Positions 45,066 through 53,598 of a DNA stretch of 64,000 bases are shown here, piece after piece. This stretch comes from DASPJL01 sp035628645 (GTDB lineage: Bacteria; Bacteroidota; Bacteroidia; Cytophagales; Cyclobacteriaceae): NCBI GenBank assembly GCA_035628645.1, contig DASPJL010000075.1, positions 19,836-83,835 of the forward strand, given 5' to 3'. Numbering within the stretch: the stretch's first letter is position 1; each line of letters opens with the position of its first letter. The notes under the pieces were generated by a model. That model was not told where the DNA came from. It saw only the letters and a program-made list of their open reading frames with translations, and made no database searches. A program made the position numbers and the translations under genes.

Positions 45066-45827
45066 ATGACTACCCTTATGAAACCATTCCTGAAAAGCAC
45101 AACCTCTTTGTATGTTCTTTTGTGTCTCACGCTATTGTTATTTCCAGGATTTAATGAAAAAGAGGATGATAGCATCTACAAAGGCGCCTGGCGTTTAGCA
45201 GATGGAAGCCATGAAACCCTGAAAATTATAACAAACAAACATTTTTCTTATGCCACTTATAATATAGAGAATAAGAAGTTTATAGCTGCAGGCGGAGGTA
45301 CATGGACAGCGGATGGAAATACCTATACCGAAACGTTAGAGTATTATACCGAGGATTCTGCAAAGGTGGGGAGTAGTGTAGTATTCAATTCAAAGATTGA
45401 AGGTCAGGGATGGCAGGTTTCACTCAGTACGCCGGGTAGCTCGGTAAAACAAAGCTGGACGAAAGTAGACAAAAGTTCAAAATCGCCTTTGGCAGGGACT
45501 TGGCGAATAACGCAAAGAGTGACTCCCGAGGGTGAAAAAGTTACGATGCCGCGAAGATCCAGGAAAACCCTCAAATTTCTTTCAGATAACTATTTTCAAT
45601 GGGCAGCTATAAATCCTGAAACGAAAGAGTTCTTTGGAACAGGAGGAGGCATCTATAATTTAAAAGACGGAAAATATACTGAACATATTAATTTCTTTTC
45701 AAGGGATTCGAGCAGGGTTGGCATGGACCTGACTTTTAATTATGAAGTAAACGGAGATGCTTGGCACCACACGGGAAAAAGCACAACCGGAAATAAAGTG
45801 GATGAAGTTTGGACAAAAGAAGATTAA
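45066..45827 (+). CDS. Secreted protein with duplicated lipocalin-like domain (DUF4488-like)
   Basis: After a signal peptide (to about residue 32, or from an ATG at 45078) come two copies of a ~100-residue domain (about 40-136 and 140-252). Both follow the pattern G-x-W-R, then FSYATYN / FQWAAIN, then the aligned segments GGGTWTADGNTYTE and GGGIYNLKDGKYTE, and finish at W-T-K. The layout resembles DUF4488 lipocalin-like proteins. The repeated fold suggests binding of a small ligand, but none is known. It lies just ahead of the acetate-transport pair, with no sign of a functional link. Confidence 0.65.
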   Translation: MTTLMKPFLKSTTSLYVLLCLTLLLFPGFNEKEDDSIYKGAWRLADGSHETLKIITNKHFSYATYNIENKKFIAAGGGTWTADGNTYTETLEYYTEDSAKVGSSVVFNSKIEGQGWQVSLSTPGSSVKQSWTKVDKSSKSPLAGTWRITQRVTPEGEKVTMPRRSRKTLKFLSDNYFQWAAINPETKEFFGTGGGIYNLKDGKYTEHINFFSRDSSRVGMDLTFNYEVNGDAWHHTGKSTTGNKVDEVWTKED

Positions 45828-45874
45828 AACACTATATTATTGCCTCACATTTTAATTATTAACTCAAAAGAACA

Positions 45875-46186
45875 ATGGAAAAAACTGAAATGCAATCAAT
45901 CCTGGAGTCAAAACAATTTAAAAAGCTGGTGACTGACAGATGGAAGGTTTCTATAATGTTTACTATAATCATGCTTTCAGTATATTTTGGATTTATTCTT
46001 TTGATAGCGTTTAAAAAAGAGCTGTTGGCATACAAAATCGGTGAACATTTAACCATAGGCCTTCCAATAGGTCTTGGAGTAATAATATTGGCATGGGTTT
46101 TAACCGGCTTATATGTAAGGTGGGCAAATACCAAATATGACCAGGAAGTTCAATCGATCAAAAGCCAAATAACCAACCTTAAATAA
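45875..46186 (+). CDS. DUF485 membrane protein (YjcH-like)
   Basis: A 103-residue protein with two membrane helices (about 28-48 and 61-83) separated by a short loop, and the family's FKKLVTDRWKVS lead-in and TGLYVRWAN near the end. DUF485 proteins are coded directly in front of acetate symporters, as here: three bases separate this stop from the start of actP. It probably helps or regulates the symporter. Confidence 0.9.
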   Translation: MEKTEMQSILESKQFKKLVTDRWKVSIMFTIIMLSVYFGFILLIAFKKELLAYKIGEHLTIGLPIGLGVIILAWVLTGLYVRWANTKYDQEVQSIKSQITNLK

Positions 46187-46189
46187 TTC

Positions 46190-47746
46190 ATGGAGCAAAC
46201 ACAATCATTTGTTACTACTTTGGGTCAGCCAAATGTAGTTTCTATTCTTATGTTTTTTCTTTTCGTTGCCATCACTTTATACATCACCTATTGGGCAGCC
46301 AAAAAAACAAAAACAACCTCTGAATTTTATGCTGCGGGAAGAAGCATTACAGGTTTTCAAAATGGATTGGCTTTATCAGGCGATTATATGAGTGCCGCTT
46401 CTTTTCTCGGTATTGCAGGAATGGTTGCCATGAGAGGGTATGATGGTTTAATTTATTCAATAGGTTTTCTGGTGGGATGGCCGCTTATTATGTTTTTAAT
46501 TGCGGAGCCTTTAAGAAACCTGGGAAAATATACATTTGCAGATGTAGTTGCTTTCAGATTAAAACAAAAGCCTGTTAGAATAGCCTCTTCTGTCGGATCA
46601 TTAATGACAATTACTTTTTATCTGATTGCTCAAATGGTAGGTGCAGGCAGTCTTGTTAAAACCTTGTTTGGATTGTCCTATGAGCTTGCAGTTATAATTG
46701 TAGGTGTGGTGATGATGGCATATGTTTTATTTGGCGGAATGCTTGCCACTACATGGGTTCAAATCATTAAAGCAGTATTGTTATTAGTAGGAGCTACTGT
46801 TTTAGTCGTATTAACTTTAAGCCAGTTTAACTTTAATCCTATTAATATTTTTAACGCTTCAGCCGAAAAATATTCTGACGCCATACTTTCTCCTGGTGGG
46901 TACATTTCCAATCCCTGGGACGCAATTTCTTTGGGCCTTGCGCTTATGCTGGGAACAGCAGGCTTACCTCATATTTTGATGCGATTTTATACGGTTCCGA
47001 ATTCTAAAGAGGCACGTAAATCTGTTTTTGTGGCTACGGGATTTATAGGTTATTTCTATATCCTGACTTTTATTATAGGCTTTGGAGCAATGGTTTTAGT
47101 GGGACAGGACGTAATTGGTTCATTTGACAAAGGCGGGAACATGTCCGCACTGTTACTTTCGGAAACAGTCGGAGGACAGGTATTTCTTGGATTTATAGCG
47201 GCCGTGGCCTTTGCTACAATCCTTGCAGTGGTGGCGGGCTTAACACTCTCTGGCGCTTCAACACTTTCCCATGATTTGTATATCAACGTATTTAAAAATG
47301 GAAAATCAGATGAAGCAGGCGAGGTGAAAGTTGCTAAAAGGGCCACACTTGCTTTGGGAATTATAGCAATTTTGTTGGGATTGATATTTAAAGGGCAAAA
47401 TGTGGCTTTTATGGTAGGACTTGCTTTTGCCATTGCTGCCAGCGCTAATTTCCCCTCCTTGATTTTATCCATTTTATGGAAAAAATTTACCACTAAAGGG
47501 GCGACGTCAAGTATTATTACCGGAACTGTTTTGGCTATAGCGTTGATTATTCTTAGTCCTACGGTTTGGGTGGATGTATTTGGATATGAGGAGGCTGTTT
47601 TTCCCTGGAAAAATCCCGCGCTTATTTCCCTCACCGCTTCATTTCTTGTAGGAATCGTAGTTTCCATGATGGACAAAGAGCCTTCAGCGGAAGAAAAGTT
47701 TGAGGATGAGAAGTTAAGAACCTATCTTGGAATCGGTGCAGAGTAA
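46190..47746 (+). CDS. actP: Cation/acetate symporter
   Basis: A 518-residue sodium:solute symporter with about 13 membrane helices. Family blocks include TSEFYAAGRSITGFQNGLALSGDYMSAASFLG shortened here to its SGDYMSAASFLG core, VGWPLIM, GTAGLPHILMRFYTVP and the late sodium-site region LAVVAGLTLSGASTLSHD. With its DUF485 partner it takes up acetate and perhaps other short acids. The pair is translationally close and certainly cotranscribed. Confidence 0.9.
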   Translation: MEQTQSFVTTLGQPNVVSILMFFLFVAITLYITYWAAKKTKTTSEFYAAGRSITGFQNGLALSGDYMSAASFLGIAGMVAMRGYDGLIYSIGFLVGWPLIMFLIAEPLRNLGKYTFADVVAFRLKQKPVRIASSVGSLMTITFYLIAQMVGAGSLVKTLFGLSYELAVIIVGVVMMAYVLFGGMLATTWVQIIKAVLLLVGATVLVVLTLSQFNFNPINIFNASAEKYSDAILSPGGYISNPWDAISLGLALMLGTAGLPHILMRFYTVPNSKEARKSVFVATGFIGYFYILTFIIGFGAMVLVGQDVIGSFDKGGNMSALLLSETVGGQVFLGFIAAVAFATILAVVAGLTLSGASTLSHDLYINVFKNGKSDEAGEVKVAKRATLALGIIAILLGLIFKGQNVAFMVGLAFAIAASANFPSLILSILWKKFTTKGATSSIITGTVLAIALIILSPTVWVDVFGYEEAVFPWKNPALISLTASFLVGIVVSMMDKEPSAEEKFEDEKLRTYLGIGAE

Positions 47747-47829
47747 AAAATATTGAAAATCAATAGGATATGAAAAGAGAGAGTGATAAAGCAAAACCAA
47801 TCGAAGATCAGGTTTAACTTTATTAACTC

Positions 47830-48183
47830 TTACTTTTTGTGGGAAACCAGATGAGGGAATAATTGTTTAGCCGCATCGTAGATGCAAGGTTCATGGGTTA
47901 GAAAATGGAACTTGCCATTAGAAAACCCATAAACCTTGTCCTGTGCGGTAATAACAATTTCCTTATTAGCTGTGTAAAGGAGGCTGATCCTTTCTTTTAT
48001 AAATTCTATAAAATCGAAACTTTCTTTTTCGATATCCGAAAGCCCTTTTGTATATAATTTCATCTCTTGCTGAATAAAATTATTAGGAAGGCACTCGAGT
48101 ACCTCTTCAAACTGAGGTTGAGTTAGTTTTATGTCATCAAAAGAAAGCATACCGGATAATACGATTTTTTCGAAAATAAGCAC
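47830..48183 (-). CDS. Hypothetical protein
   Basis: A 117-residue soluble-looking protein without signal peptide or membrane helix. It is mostly helical at first, with a beta hairpin around DKVYGFSNGKFHF and a final helix. I recognise no family. Codon use and composition look real, and the ATG may instead be the one at 48150. It is 96 bases downstream of the ferritin-like gene, on the same strand. Confidence 0.55.
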   Translation of the reverse strand: MLIFEKIVLSGMLSFDDIKLTQPQFEEVLECLPNNFIQQEMKLYTKGLSDIEKESFDFIEFIKERISLLYTANKEIVITAQDKVYGFSNGKFHFLTHEPCIYDAAKQLFPHLVSHKK

Positions 48184-48279
48184 ATCATATAATGGTAAAC
48201 GGAAGGAAGTATTAGAAAATTTTAACAGAAATATTCTCTCACTTATGATAGGTCAAATTTAAAGGATTCGATTTTATCA

Positions 48280-48594
48280 TTATTCTATTGCTCCTTCTGC
48301 TCTTTCGGCATTTTCAACAATATCACCTTCCTTAAATAAAATTTGCTTCATCACCGTTCTCCACTTTGCCTTCTTTCTCAATAAAAATTCAAGGTCTGTG
48401 CTAAAATGGATGAATTCTTCCTGTTGAGCATTTTGCATAATCGCTTTTGCTTCAGGATCCTGCTCGACGGAGATCCTTTGTTCATACCAATTAATTGCTT
48501 CGGCTTCTTCTATGACTGATTGAAGCATTCGTGCAAAAGTCCTTGTTTCCTGTGATAATTCGTGAGGAGGTTCGTGATATTGTTCAGATGCCAT
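48280..48594 (-). CDS. Encapsulated-ferritin-like (EncFtn) protein
   Basis: The 104-residue protein closely follows the half-ferritin EncFtn pattern. It starts YHEPPHELSQETR, has a first helix with E29, E30, E32, W36 and Y37 (EEAEAINWYEQR), and a second helix with E60 and H63 (QEEFIH). These correspond to the iron-site residues of the family, with the same spacings. In known systems such subunits form decamers that oxidise iron inside a protein shell (encapsulin). There is no shell gene in the window and no obvious cargo-loading tail at the C-terminus (ENAERAEGAIE). It may therefore act free, or be targeted in trans. Confidence 0.8.
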   Translation of the reverse strand: MASEQYHEPPHELSQETRTFARMLQSVIEEAEAINWYEQRISVEQDPEAKAIMQNAQQEEFIHFSTDLEFLLRKKAKWRTVMKQILFKEGDIVENAERAEGAIE

Positions 48595-48626
48595 TTGTAG
48601 TGTTATTGAATATTGTTTTAATGACG

Positions 48627-48663
48627 AAAGAGCCTTCTTTACGTTTTATGAAGAAGGCTCTTT
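48627..48663. terminator. Terminator between the PorT-like and ferritin-like genes
   Basis: Perfect 13-bp arms (48627-48639 and 48651-48663) enclose an 11-base loop. The T-run is better on the plus strand (five T), but the position just after the minus-strand PorT-like gene suggests it ends that transcript. Confidence 0.75.
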
Positions 48664-48678
48664 TTAAAATTAAGAGTA

Positions 48679-49284
48679 TTATCTGCTTAAGGGTACTTTA
48701 AAACCTGCTGTCAAATAAAAGACTTGGTTTTTTGATTTTTGTCCATCAAATACATCCGCCAGCCCTGCATTATATCGGGCGTCTAAAAATATAGAGGATG
48801 CGGCTCCTAAAGCAAATCCAATACCTCCTCCGAAGTTTGCTCCAAAGTCAAGTCTTTTTTCATCGTCTCCTTCCTGGGCAAATGAAAAATTGTCTCCTTT
48901 TAGTTTACTGTTTAATAAGTAGGACACACTTGGTCCCAAATTAACATACGCTTTCACTACATCCGAACCGAAGCCTATTTTAACTAATACAGGCACTTCC
49001 AGATAGTTTAAGGTGTATTTAAAGTCCACTCCCGCTGGCTCTGCCGCCGCACCTTTCTGTACATATAGAACCTCCGGTTGTAAGGAAAGAAACTCATCAG
49101 GGGTTAGCGCAAAGTTAAATCCCAATCCTCCGGTAAAACCAATAAGTGATTTTTGACTATCAAAATCATCGTCAAAAGCAAGATTAGCTATAGTAATACC
49201 TGCTTTTGGTACAAGAGATACTTGTGCCATACTTATGGTTACTACAGAAAAAAATGTAAAGAATAATAAAATTGTCTTTTTCAT
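48679..49284 (-). CDS. PorT-family outer-membrane beta-barrel protein
   Basis: A signal peptide (residues 1-20, ISMAQ) precedes an eight-stranded barrel. Conserved features are VPKAGITIANL, GFTGGLGFNF, LSLQPEVLYVQKGA and NYLEVPVLVKIGFG, typical of the PorT-like outer-membrane family. It should sit in the outer membrane. Small porins of this family have no defined cargo. A terminator follows. Confidence 0.85.
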   Translation of the reverse strand: MKKTILLFFTFFSVVTISMAQVSLVPKAGITIANLAFDDDFDSQKSLIGFTGGLGFNFALTPDEFLSLQPEVLYVQKGAAAEPAGVDFKYTLNYLEVPVLVKIGFGSDVVKAYVNLGPSVSYLLNSKLKGDNFSFAQEGDDEKRLDFGANFGGGIGFALGAASSIFLDARYNAGLADVFDGQKSKNQVFYLTAGFKVPLSR

Positions 49285-49593
49285 AGCTATTTAGTTTTAG
49301 GTTTTTTCTTTCTTTCTATACTTAGATTTCACTTTAAATGTTTTCTTTGCACAATATCTGACGAGAATGAACTTTAGTAAAAAAGGTAAAAATGACTGTT
49401 CAACTTCTGATTTTGTCGATTATCACATTACTTTTGCAGTCATGTTTATTTGACCAGCTAAGTTGAAGTGACGGATAGATATAATTAAATGCGATAATCA
49501 GATCGATATCCGAATCAGAAGATGCATTAAAAAAAATATGAAAATGAACGATAAAAAGGAAGTAAGTAGGAAGTTACAAATGGACTTCTTTGA
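49285..49593. other. Intergenic region with no recognised signal
   Basis: The gap between two divergent genes is A+T-rich. It holds no frame above background and no clear promoter element. It ends in the heptamer array listed next. Confidence 0.45.
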
Positions 49594-49628
49594 ACCTCGA
49601 ACCTCAAAACTCATAACCAAAACCCCTT
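49594..49628 (+). repeat. Degenerate 7-bp tandem array
   Basis: Five contiguous heptamers of the ACCTCnn/AnCCnnn type; the first two are ACCTCGA and ACCTCAA. They share the 11-mer CGAACCTCAAA with the array at 22921-22955. The array ends just before the chosen start at 49634. Confidence 0.6.
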
Positions 49629-49633
49629 CAAGA

Positions 49634-51325
49634 ATGCAAAGCTTTTTATGGGTTGCAATTACTTCTCTTTTATTTTCTTATTCCATATCTGCGCAGTCGC
49701 TGGAAGAAAATAAGAGGAAGTTCAATAATGGAAAAGAGCTTTATAAATTGGGAAATTATTCCCTTGCCATGGAAGCTTTCAGACAAGTGGCATCTCAAAG
49801 GCCCGACAATCCTTTCTACCAATACGCTTCTTATCTTTATATGGCTTCAGCAGCCAAAGCTAACAGGTTGTCAGAAGCAATGATGATGGCAGCACAATTA
49901 GAAGATAAATATCCTGATTGGAACAAGCTTCACGAAGTAAGGTTTTTGGCAGCGGATATTTCCTTTAAGCAGAAAAAGTTTAAGGACGCCTTAAATTATT
50001 TGAATACCATCGATAGAGGGATTACCGAAAAAGAGAAAAAGGCAATGGTAGTTAATTACCTTAGTAAAGTATCTACAGTTGATTCGCTCAAACAAATTCA
50101 CAAGTCTTTTCCTCAAAATAAATATGTAGGTGAAGTATTGGCAAACAGGCTAATGGGACAGACCTCATCTCCAAAAGACGAAGAATTATTAAGGAAACTT
50201 GTAAAAGATTTTAAGCTGGATACGGCGGCATTTGTTTCTTCCTATAAGTTTAAATCCGAGAAAAAGCAGTCCTATAATGTTGCTTTGCTGTTTCCATTTA
50301 TGCTGGATGAATTGAATCCTGAAAACACCAACCGTTCTAATTTTTATGCTATAGACATGTACGAGGGGCTGAAGTTGGGAAACGAAGCCTTAGCAAAGCA
50401 AGGGATAAAAATTAACCTTATAACTTATGACGTCGGAAAGGATAATCAAGGTCTTGATTCAGTACTAGCTAAGCCTGAGTTAAAGAATATGGACCTAATA
50501 ATAGGTCCACTTAGTAATTCTCCTCTTCCTGGGGTAAGTAGTTTTCTAGGTGACAATGCTATTTTTGCAGTGAATCCGGTGAGCAGCAATCCTCAAATCA
50601 TCTCCAACAACCCGCTTTTGTATTTAAGCGAACCGGATTTTAGCATTCAGGGTAGGGCTGCCGCGAGGTATCTGAACAAGAATTTTAAGCCCAAGTCTGC
50701 TGCCATTTTTTATGGCGGTACCCCTAAAGACTCAATAATAGCGTTCAACTATCATCAGGTGCTTCTGGACAGCGGAGTAGAAATCAGGGCCTTTAAAAAA
50801 GTGGTTAAGGAGGATGTTTCTGTCTTAACTACTGTCCTATCAGATAGTTTAAACTACGATATTGAAAGTATATTTCTTAGCTCAGGCGACCAGACTGTAG
50901 CTGCCAATTTTATAAGTGAGATCGAGAAAAATGGATATAAAGTGCCAGTAATTGGCTCTCCTCAATGGCTTCAATATTCCTTTTTCAACATTGATCAGTT
51001 TAAACGGCTGAATGTTATCTTTATTTACCCTGGCTTCGTCGATTATTCTTTGCCTGCCGTTAATGATTTCAGGAAAAACTATCGAAAAGTAGTTCATCTA
51101 ATTCCTTCTGAGTTTTCTTTTATAGGCTACGACGTGATCCAATATTTTGGAAAAGCTCTGTGGTTGTACGGAACGAATTTTCAAAAAAATATATCTGCGA
51201 TAGGCTACATTCCGGGTATGACCACACCAGGTTATGATTTTAGTAAGGGAAACAGCAATAGTTTTGTTCCCCTGGTGAAATTTGAGGAAAATGATTTAAA
51301 AGTAATAAACATCCCGGTTAAATAA
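49634..51325 (+). CDS. TPR plus periplasmic-binding-like (ABC substrate-binding fold) protein
   Basis: The start chosen is ATG 49634, giving MQSFLWVAITSLLFSYSISAQ, a clean signal peptide. The frame extends upstream to 49538, but that part is repeat-derived. Residues about 22-165 form helical tetratricopeptide-like repeats (KLGNYSLAMEAFRQVA; FKDALNYL). About 190 to the end is a periplasmic-binding-protein type 1 fold (YNVALLFPFM, MDLIIGPLSN, KSAAIFYGG, PVIGSPQWL). The arrangement resembles LpoA-like or amino-acid-sensor envelope proteins. Its stop overlaps the hemL start by one base (TAATG), implying coupled translation. The biochemical link to hemL is not evident. Confidence 0.75.
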   Translation: MQSFLWVAITSLLFSYSISAQSLEENKRKFNNGKELYKLGNYSLAMEAFRQVASQRPDNPFYQYASYLYMASAAKANRLSEAMMMAAQLEDKYPDWNKLHEVRFLAADISFKQKKFKDALNYLNTIDRGITEKEKKAMVVNYLSKVSTVDSLKQIHKSFPQNKYVGEVLANRLMGQTSSPKDEELLRKLVKDFKLDTAAFVSSYKFKSEKKQSYNVALLFPFMLDELNPENTNRSNFYAIDMYEGLKLGNEALAKQGIKINLITYDVGKDNQGLDSVLAKPELKNMDLIIGPLSNSPLPGVSSFLGDNAIFAVNPVSSNPQIISNNPLLYLSEPDFSIQGRAAARYLNKNFKPKSAAIFYGGTPKDSIIAFNYHQVLLDSGVEIRAFKKVVKEDVSVLTTVLSDSLNYDIESIFLSSGDQTVAANFISEIEKNGYKVPVIGSPQWLQYSFFNIDQFKRLNVIFIYPGFVDYSLPAVNDFRKNYRKVVHLIPSEFSFIGYDVIQYFGKALWLYGTNFQKNISAIGYIPGMTTPGYDFSKGNSNSFVPLVKFEENDLKVINIPVK

Positions 51326-52626
51326 TGAAGCATTCTACCAGTAGTGAACTTTTTGAGAGAGCAAAGCAGGTAATTCCCGGAGGAGTGAATTCTCCTGTGA
51401 GGGCATTCAAAGCTGTGGGAGGAAATCCAGTTTTTATTTCCTCAGCAAAAGGTCCTTATTTGTTTGATGAAGATGGCAATTCTTATATAGAATTAATCAA
51501 TTCCTGGGGACCAATGATTCTTGGTCATGCACATGAAATCATAGAAGAAGAAGTTCGCAAAGCAATTTCAAAATCTTTCTCTTTTGGAGCGCCTACCCAA
51601 AGAGAAGTTGAAGTGGCAGAACTTATAACGGAAATGGTTCCTTCCATTGAGAAAGTAAGAATGGTGAATTCAGGAACAGAAGCTACCATGTCTGCTATCC
51701 GTTTGGCCAGGGGTTTTACAGGAAGAAACAAAATAGTAAAGTTTGAAGGATGTTATCATGGGCATGGAGATTCTTTTCTGATTTCCGCAGGCAGTGGCGC
51801 TATTACCATGGGATTTCCTGATAGTCCGGGAGTAACCCAGGGTGTGGCGCTTGATACGCTTACTGCACCCTATAATGATCTTAATGCTGTTCAACTTTTA
51901 GTAGATGCCAACCCTGACCAGATTGCTGCTATTATTCTGGAACCTGTAGTCGGAAATATGGGTTGTGTGTTACCTCAGGAAGGTTTTCTGGAAGGCCTCA
52001 GAAAGCTATGCGATAAGAATAATATTCTCTTGATCTTTGATGAGGTAATGACAGGATTTAGGTTAGCCAAAGGTGGCGCACAGGAGCTTTTCAATATTAT
52101 GCCTGACATTACCACTTTAGGAAAAATAATTGGTGGAGGAATGCCGGTAGGCGCTTATGGCGGAAGAAAAGAATTGATGGATCACATCTCCCCGGCTGGC
52201 CCAATTTATCAGGCAGGAACTTTGTCTGGTAACCCAATAGCAATGGCTGCGGGGCTTGCCATGCTCACTTATTTAAATGAACATGGCGACGTTTATCAGC
52301 AGTTGGAAAAATCTACCGGAGCAATTGTTGCCGGAATAAGGGGAAATCTGCAAAAGCTGGGCTTGAATTATACCATAAACCATATTGGTTCCATGTTCAG
52401 TTTATTTTTTACAGATAAGCCGGTTTCCAACCTTGCAGATGCTAAAACTTCTGATACAAAGCTTTTCGGTAGTTATTTTCAATCCATGTTGAATAAAGGA
52501 ATCTACCTTGCGCCTTCTCAGTACGAAACATTGTTCGTTTCTACAGCTTTAACTAATGAGCATATTGATAAAATAGTTAAAGCCAATTTTGAGTCTTTAC
52601 AGGAAGTTGTTCCTATCACAAGGTAG
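51325..52626 (+). CDS. hemL: Glutamate-1-semialdehyde 2,1-aminomutase
   Basis: A 433-residue PLP enzyme that converts glutamate-1-semialdehyde to 5-aminolaevulinate in haem synthesis. Key blocks are IPGGVNSPVRAF, MVNSGTEATMSAIR, GCYHGHGDSFL, IFDEVMTGFR and TTLGKIIGGGMPVGAYGG, which holds the PLP lysine. Length is typical. Only this haem gene occurs in the window; no hemA or hemB is nearby. Confidence 0.97.
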   Translation: MKHSTSSELFERAKQVIPGGVNSPVRAFKAVGGNPVFISSAKGPYLFDEDGNSYIELINSWGPMILGHAHEIIEEEVRKAISKSFSFGAPTQREVEVAELITEMVPSIEKVRMVNSGTEATMSAIRLARGFTGRNKIVKFEGCYHGHGDSFLISAGSGAITMGFPDSPGVTQGVALDTLTAPYNDLNAVQLLVDANPDQIAAIILEPVVGNMGCVLPQEGFLEGLRKLCDKNNILLIFDEVMTGFRLAKGGAQELFNIMPDITTLGKIIGGGMPVGAYGGRKELMDHISPAGPIYQAGTLSGNPIAMAAGLAMLTYLNEHGDVYQQLEKSTGAIVAGIRGNLQKLGLNYTINHIGSMFSLFFTDKPVSNLADAKTSDTKLFGSYFQSMLNKGIYLAPSQYETLFVSTALTNEHIDKIVKANFESLQEVVPITR

Positions 52627-52765
52627 AGAAAGCTTATTAATAAAAATATCAGCCATCCTTCGATATACGAAAAGTTGAGTAAGAGCCCCACTGTGGCTTC
52701 TGACTTGATTTCTTTAAATCGTTCATTTTCATAGGCGGTATAGAAATTCATAAAAGCTCCAGTGT

Positions 52766-52800
52766 CCTTAGTGAAAACCTCGGTGTAACTCTGTGGTTAA
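52766..52800 (+). repeat. Imperfect 11-12-bp tandem repeat, about three units
   Basis: Three adjacent units of the CCTnnGTGnAA type follow one another: 52766-52777, 52778-52788 and 52789-52800. Similar short sequences, with CTTAGTG and GTGGTTAA parts, are scattered in many Bacteroidota genomes to my knowledge. They lie between hemL and dcd. Confidence 0.45.
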
Positions 52801-52849
52801 TTTTCATACCTTTTGATAGATCAGAGGTTCAGATTAGGTCTAATTTTCA

Positions 52850-52857
52850 TAGCTTTG
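52850..52857 (+). promoter_or_regulatory. Bacteroidota -7 promoter element before dcd
   Basis: TAGCTTTG matches TAnnTTTG and lies 29 bases before the dcd start codon. No good -33 element was found at the usual distance. Confidence 0.5.
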
Positions 52858-52886
52858 CTGTCGATTTTTAAAACTTATTAAATTAG

Positions 52887-53423
52887 ATGATTCTTTCCGA
52901 TCGCCAAATCCTTCAAGAAATAGAATTAGGAACCATTAAACTAGAGCCATTTCGAAAAGAATGCTTGGGAACCAATTCTTATGATGTGCATCTGGGAAAA
53001 TATATTGCTACCTATAAAGATGAAATTCTGGATGCCCGTAAACATAATCAAATTGAAATTGCTGAGATAGGAGAGGAGGGATTTGTATTGTACCCTGATA
53101 AGCTTTATTTGGGGGCTACATTTGAATACACCGAAACACACGCCCACGTACCCTTTCTTGAAGGAAAATCCAGTGTGGGCAGACTAGGGATTGATATTCA
53201 TGCCACAGCAGGAAAAGGAGATGTAGGCTTTTGCAATCATTGGACATTGGAGATTTCTGTAAAGCAGCCGGTTAGGATATACTTTGGAATGCCCATCGGT
53301 CAGTTAATATATTTTAAGGTTGACGGAGGAATTGAAAATTTCTACAATACCAAGAAAAGCGCTAAATACAACCAAGTGACGGATAAGCCGGTTGAGTCAA
53401 TGATGTGGAAGAATAACTGGTAG
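52887..53423 (+). CDS. dcd: dCTP deaminase
   Basis: A 178-residue member of the dUTPase-like fold. Conserved blocks are NSYDVHLG near the start, EGKSSVGRLGIDIHATAG with the catalytic Ser/Arg and glutamate region, and GDVGFCNHWTLE. It turns dCTP into dUTP, feeding dTTP synthesis. Length matches the monofunctional enzyme. Bifunctional deaminase/dUTPase activity is not indicated. Confidence 0.92.
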   Translation: MILSDRQILQEIELGTIKLEPFRKECLGTNSYDVHLGKYIATYKDEILDARKHNQIEIAEIGEEGFVLYPDKLYLGATFEYTETHAHVPFLEGKSSVGRLGIDIHATAGKGDVGFCNHWTLEISVKQPVRIYFGMPIGQLIYFKVDGGIENFYNTKKSAKYNQVTDKPVESMMWKNNW

Positions 53424-53558
53424 AGAAGAAGAAATGACGATTGTAAATGACTGATTAGGTGAAGAGATATCAAGTGCACGTAAATAATAATTGCAAGGCA
53501 TAGTGCACATTTGAGAGGTTATCGTCAAAGAAGATTTTTCAGATTTTATATAAAAACA

Positions 53559-53580
53559 AAAGCCGGCATAAACCGGCTTT
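53559..53580. terminator. Bidirectional terminator between dcd and gltA
   Basis: An 8-bp G+C-rich stem (AAAGCCGG with CCGGCTTT) has a six-base loop. T-rich runs lie on both sides. It is placed between two converging genes. Confidence 0.85.
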
Positions 53581-53598
53581 CATTTTTTTCAGGCTTAT

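Noticed and set aside
52518..52751. 77-codon minus-strand frame across the hemL end
   Set aside because: Nearly half of it is antisense to conserved hemL codons and its composition is not protein-like; no family was recognised.
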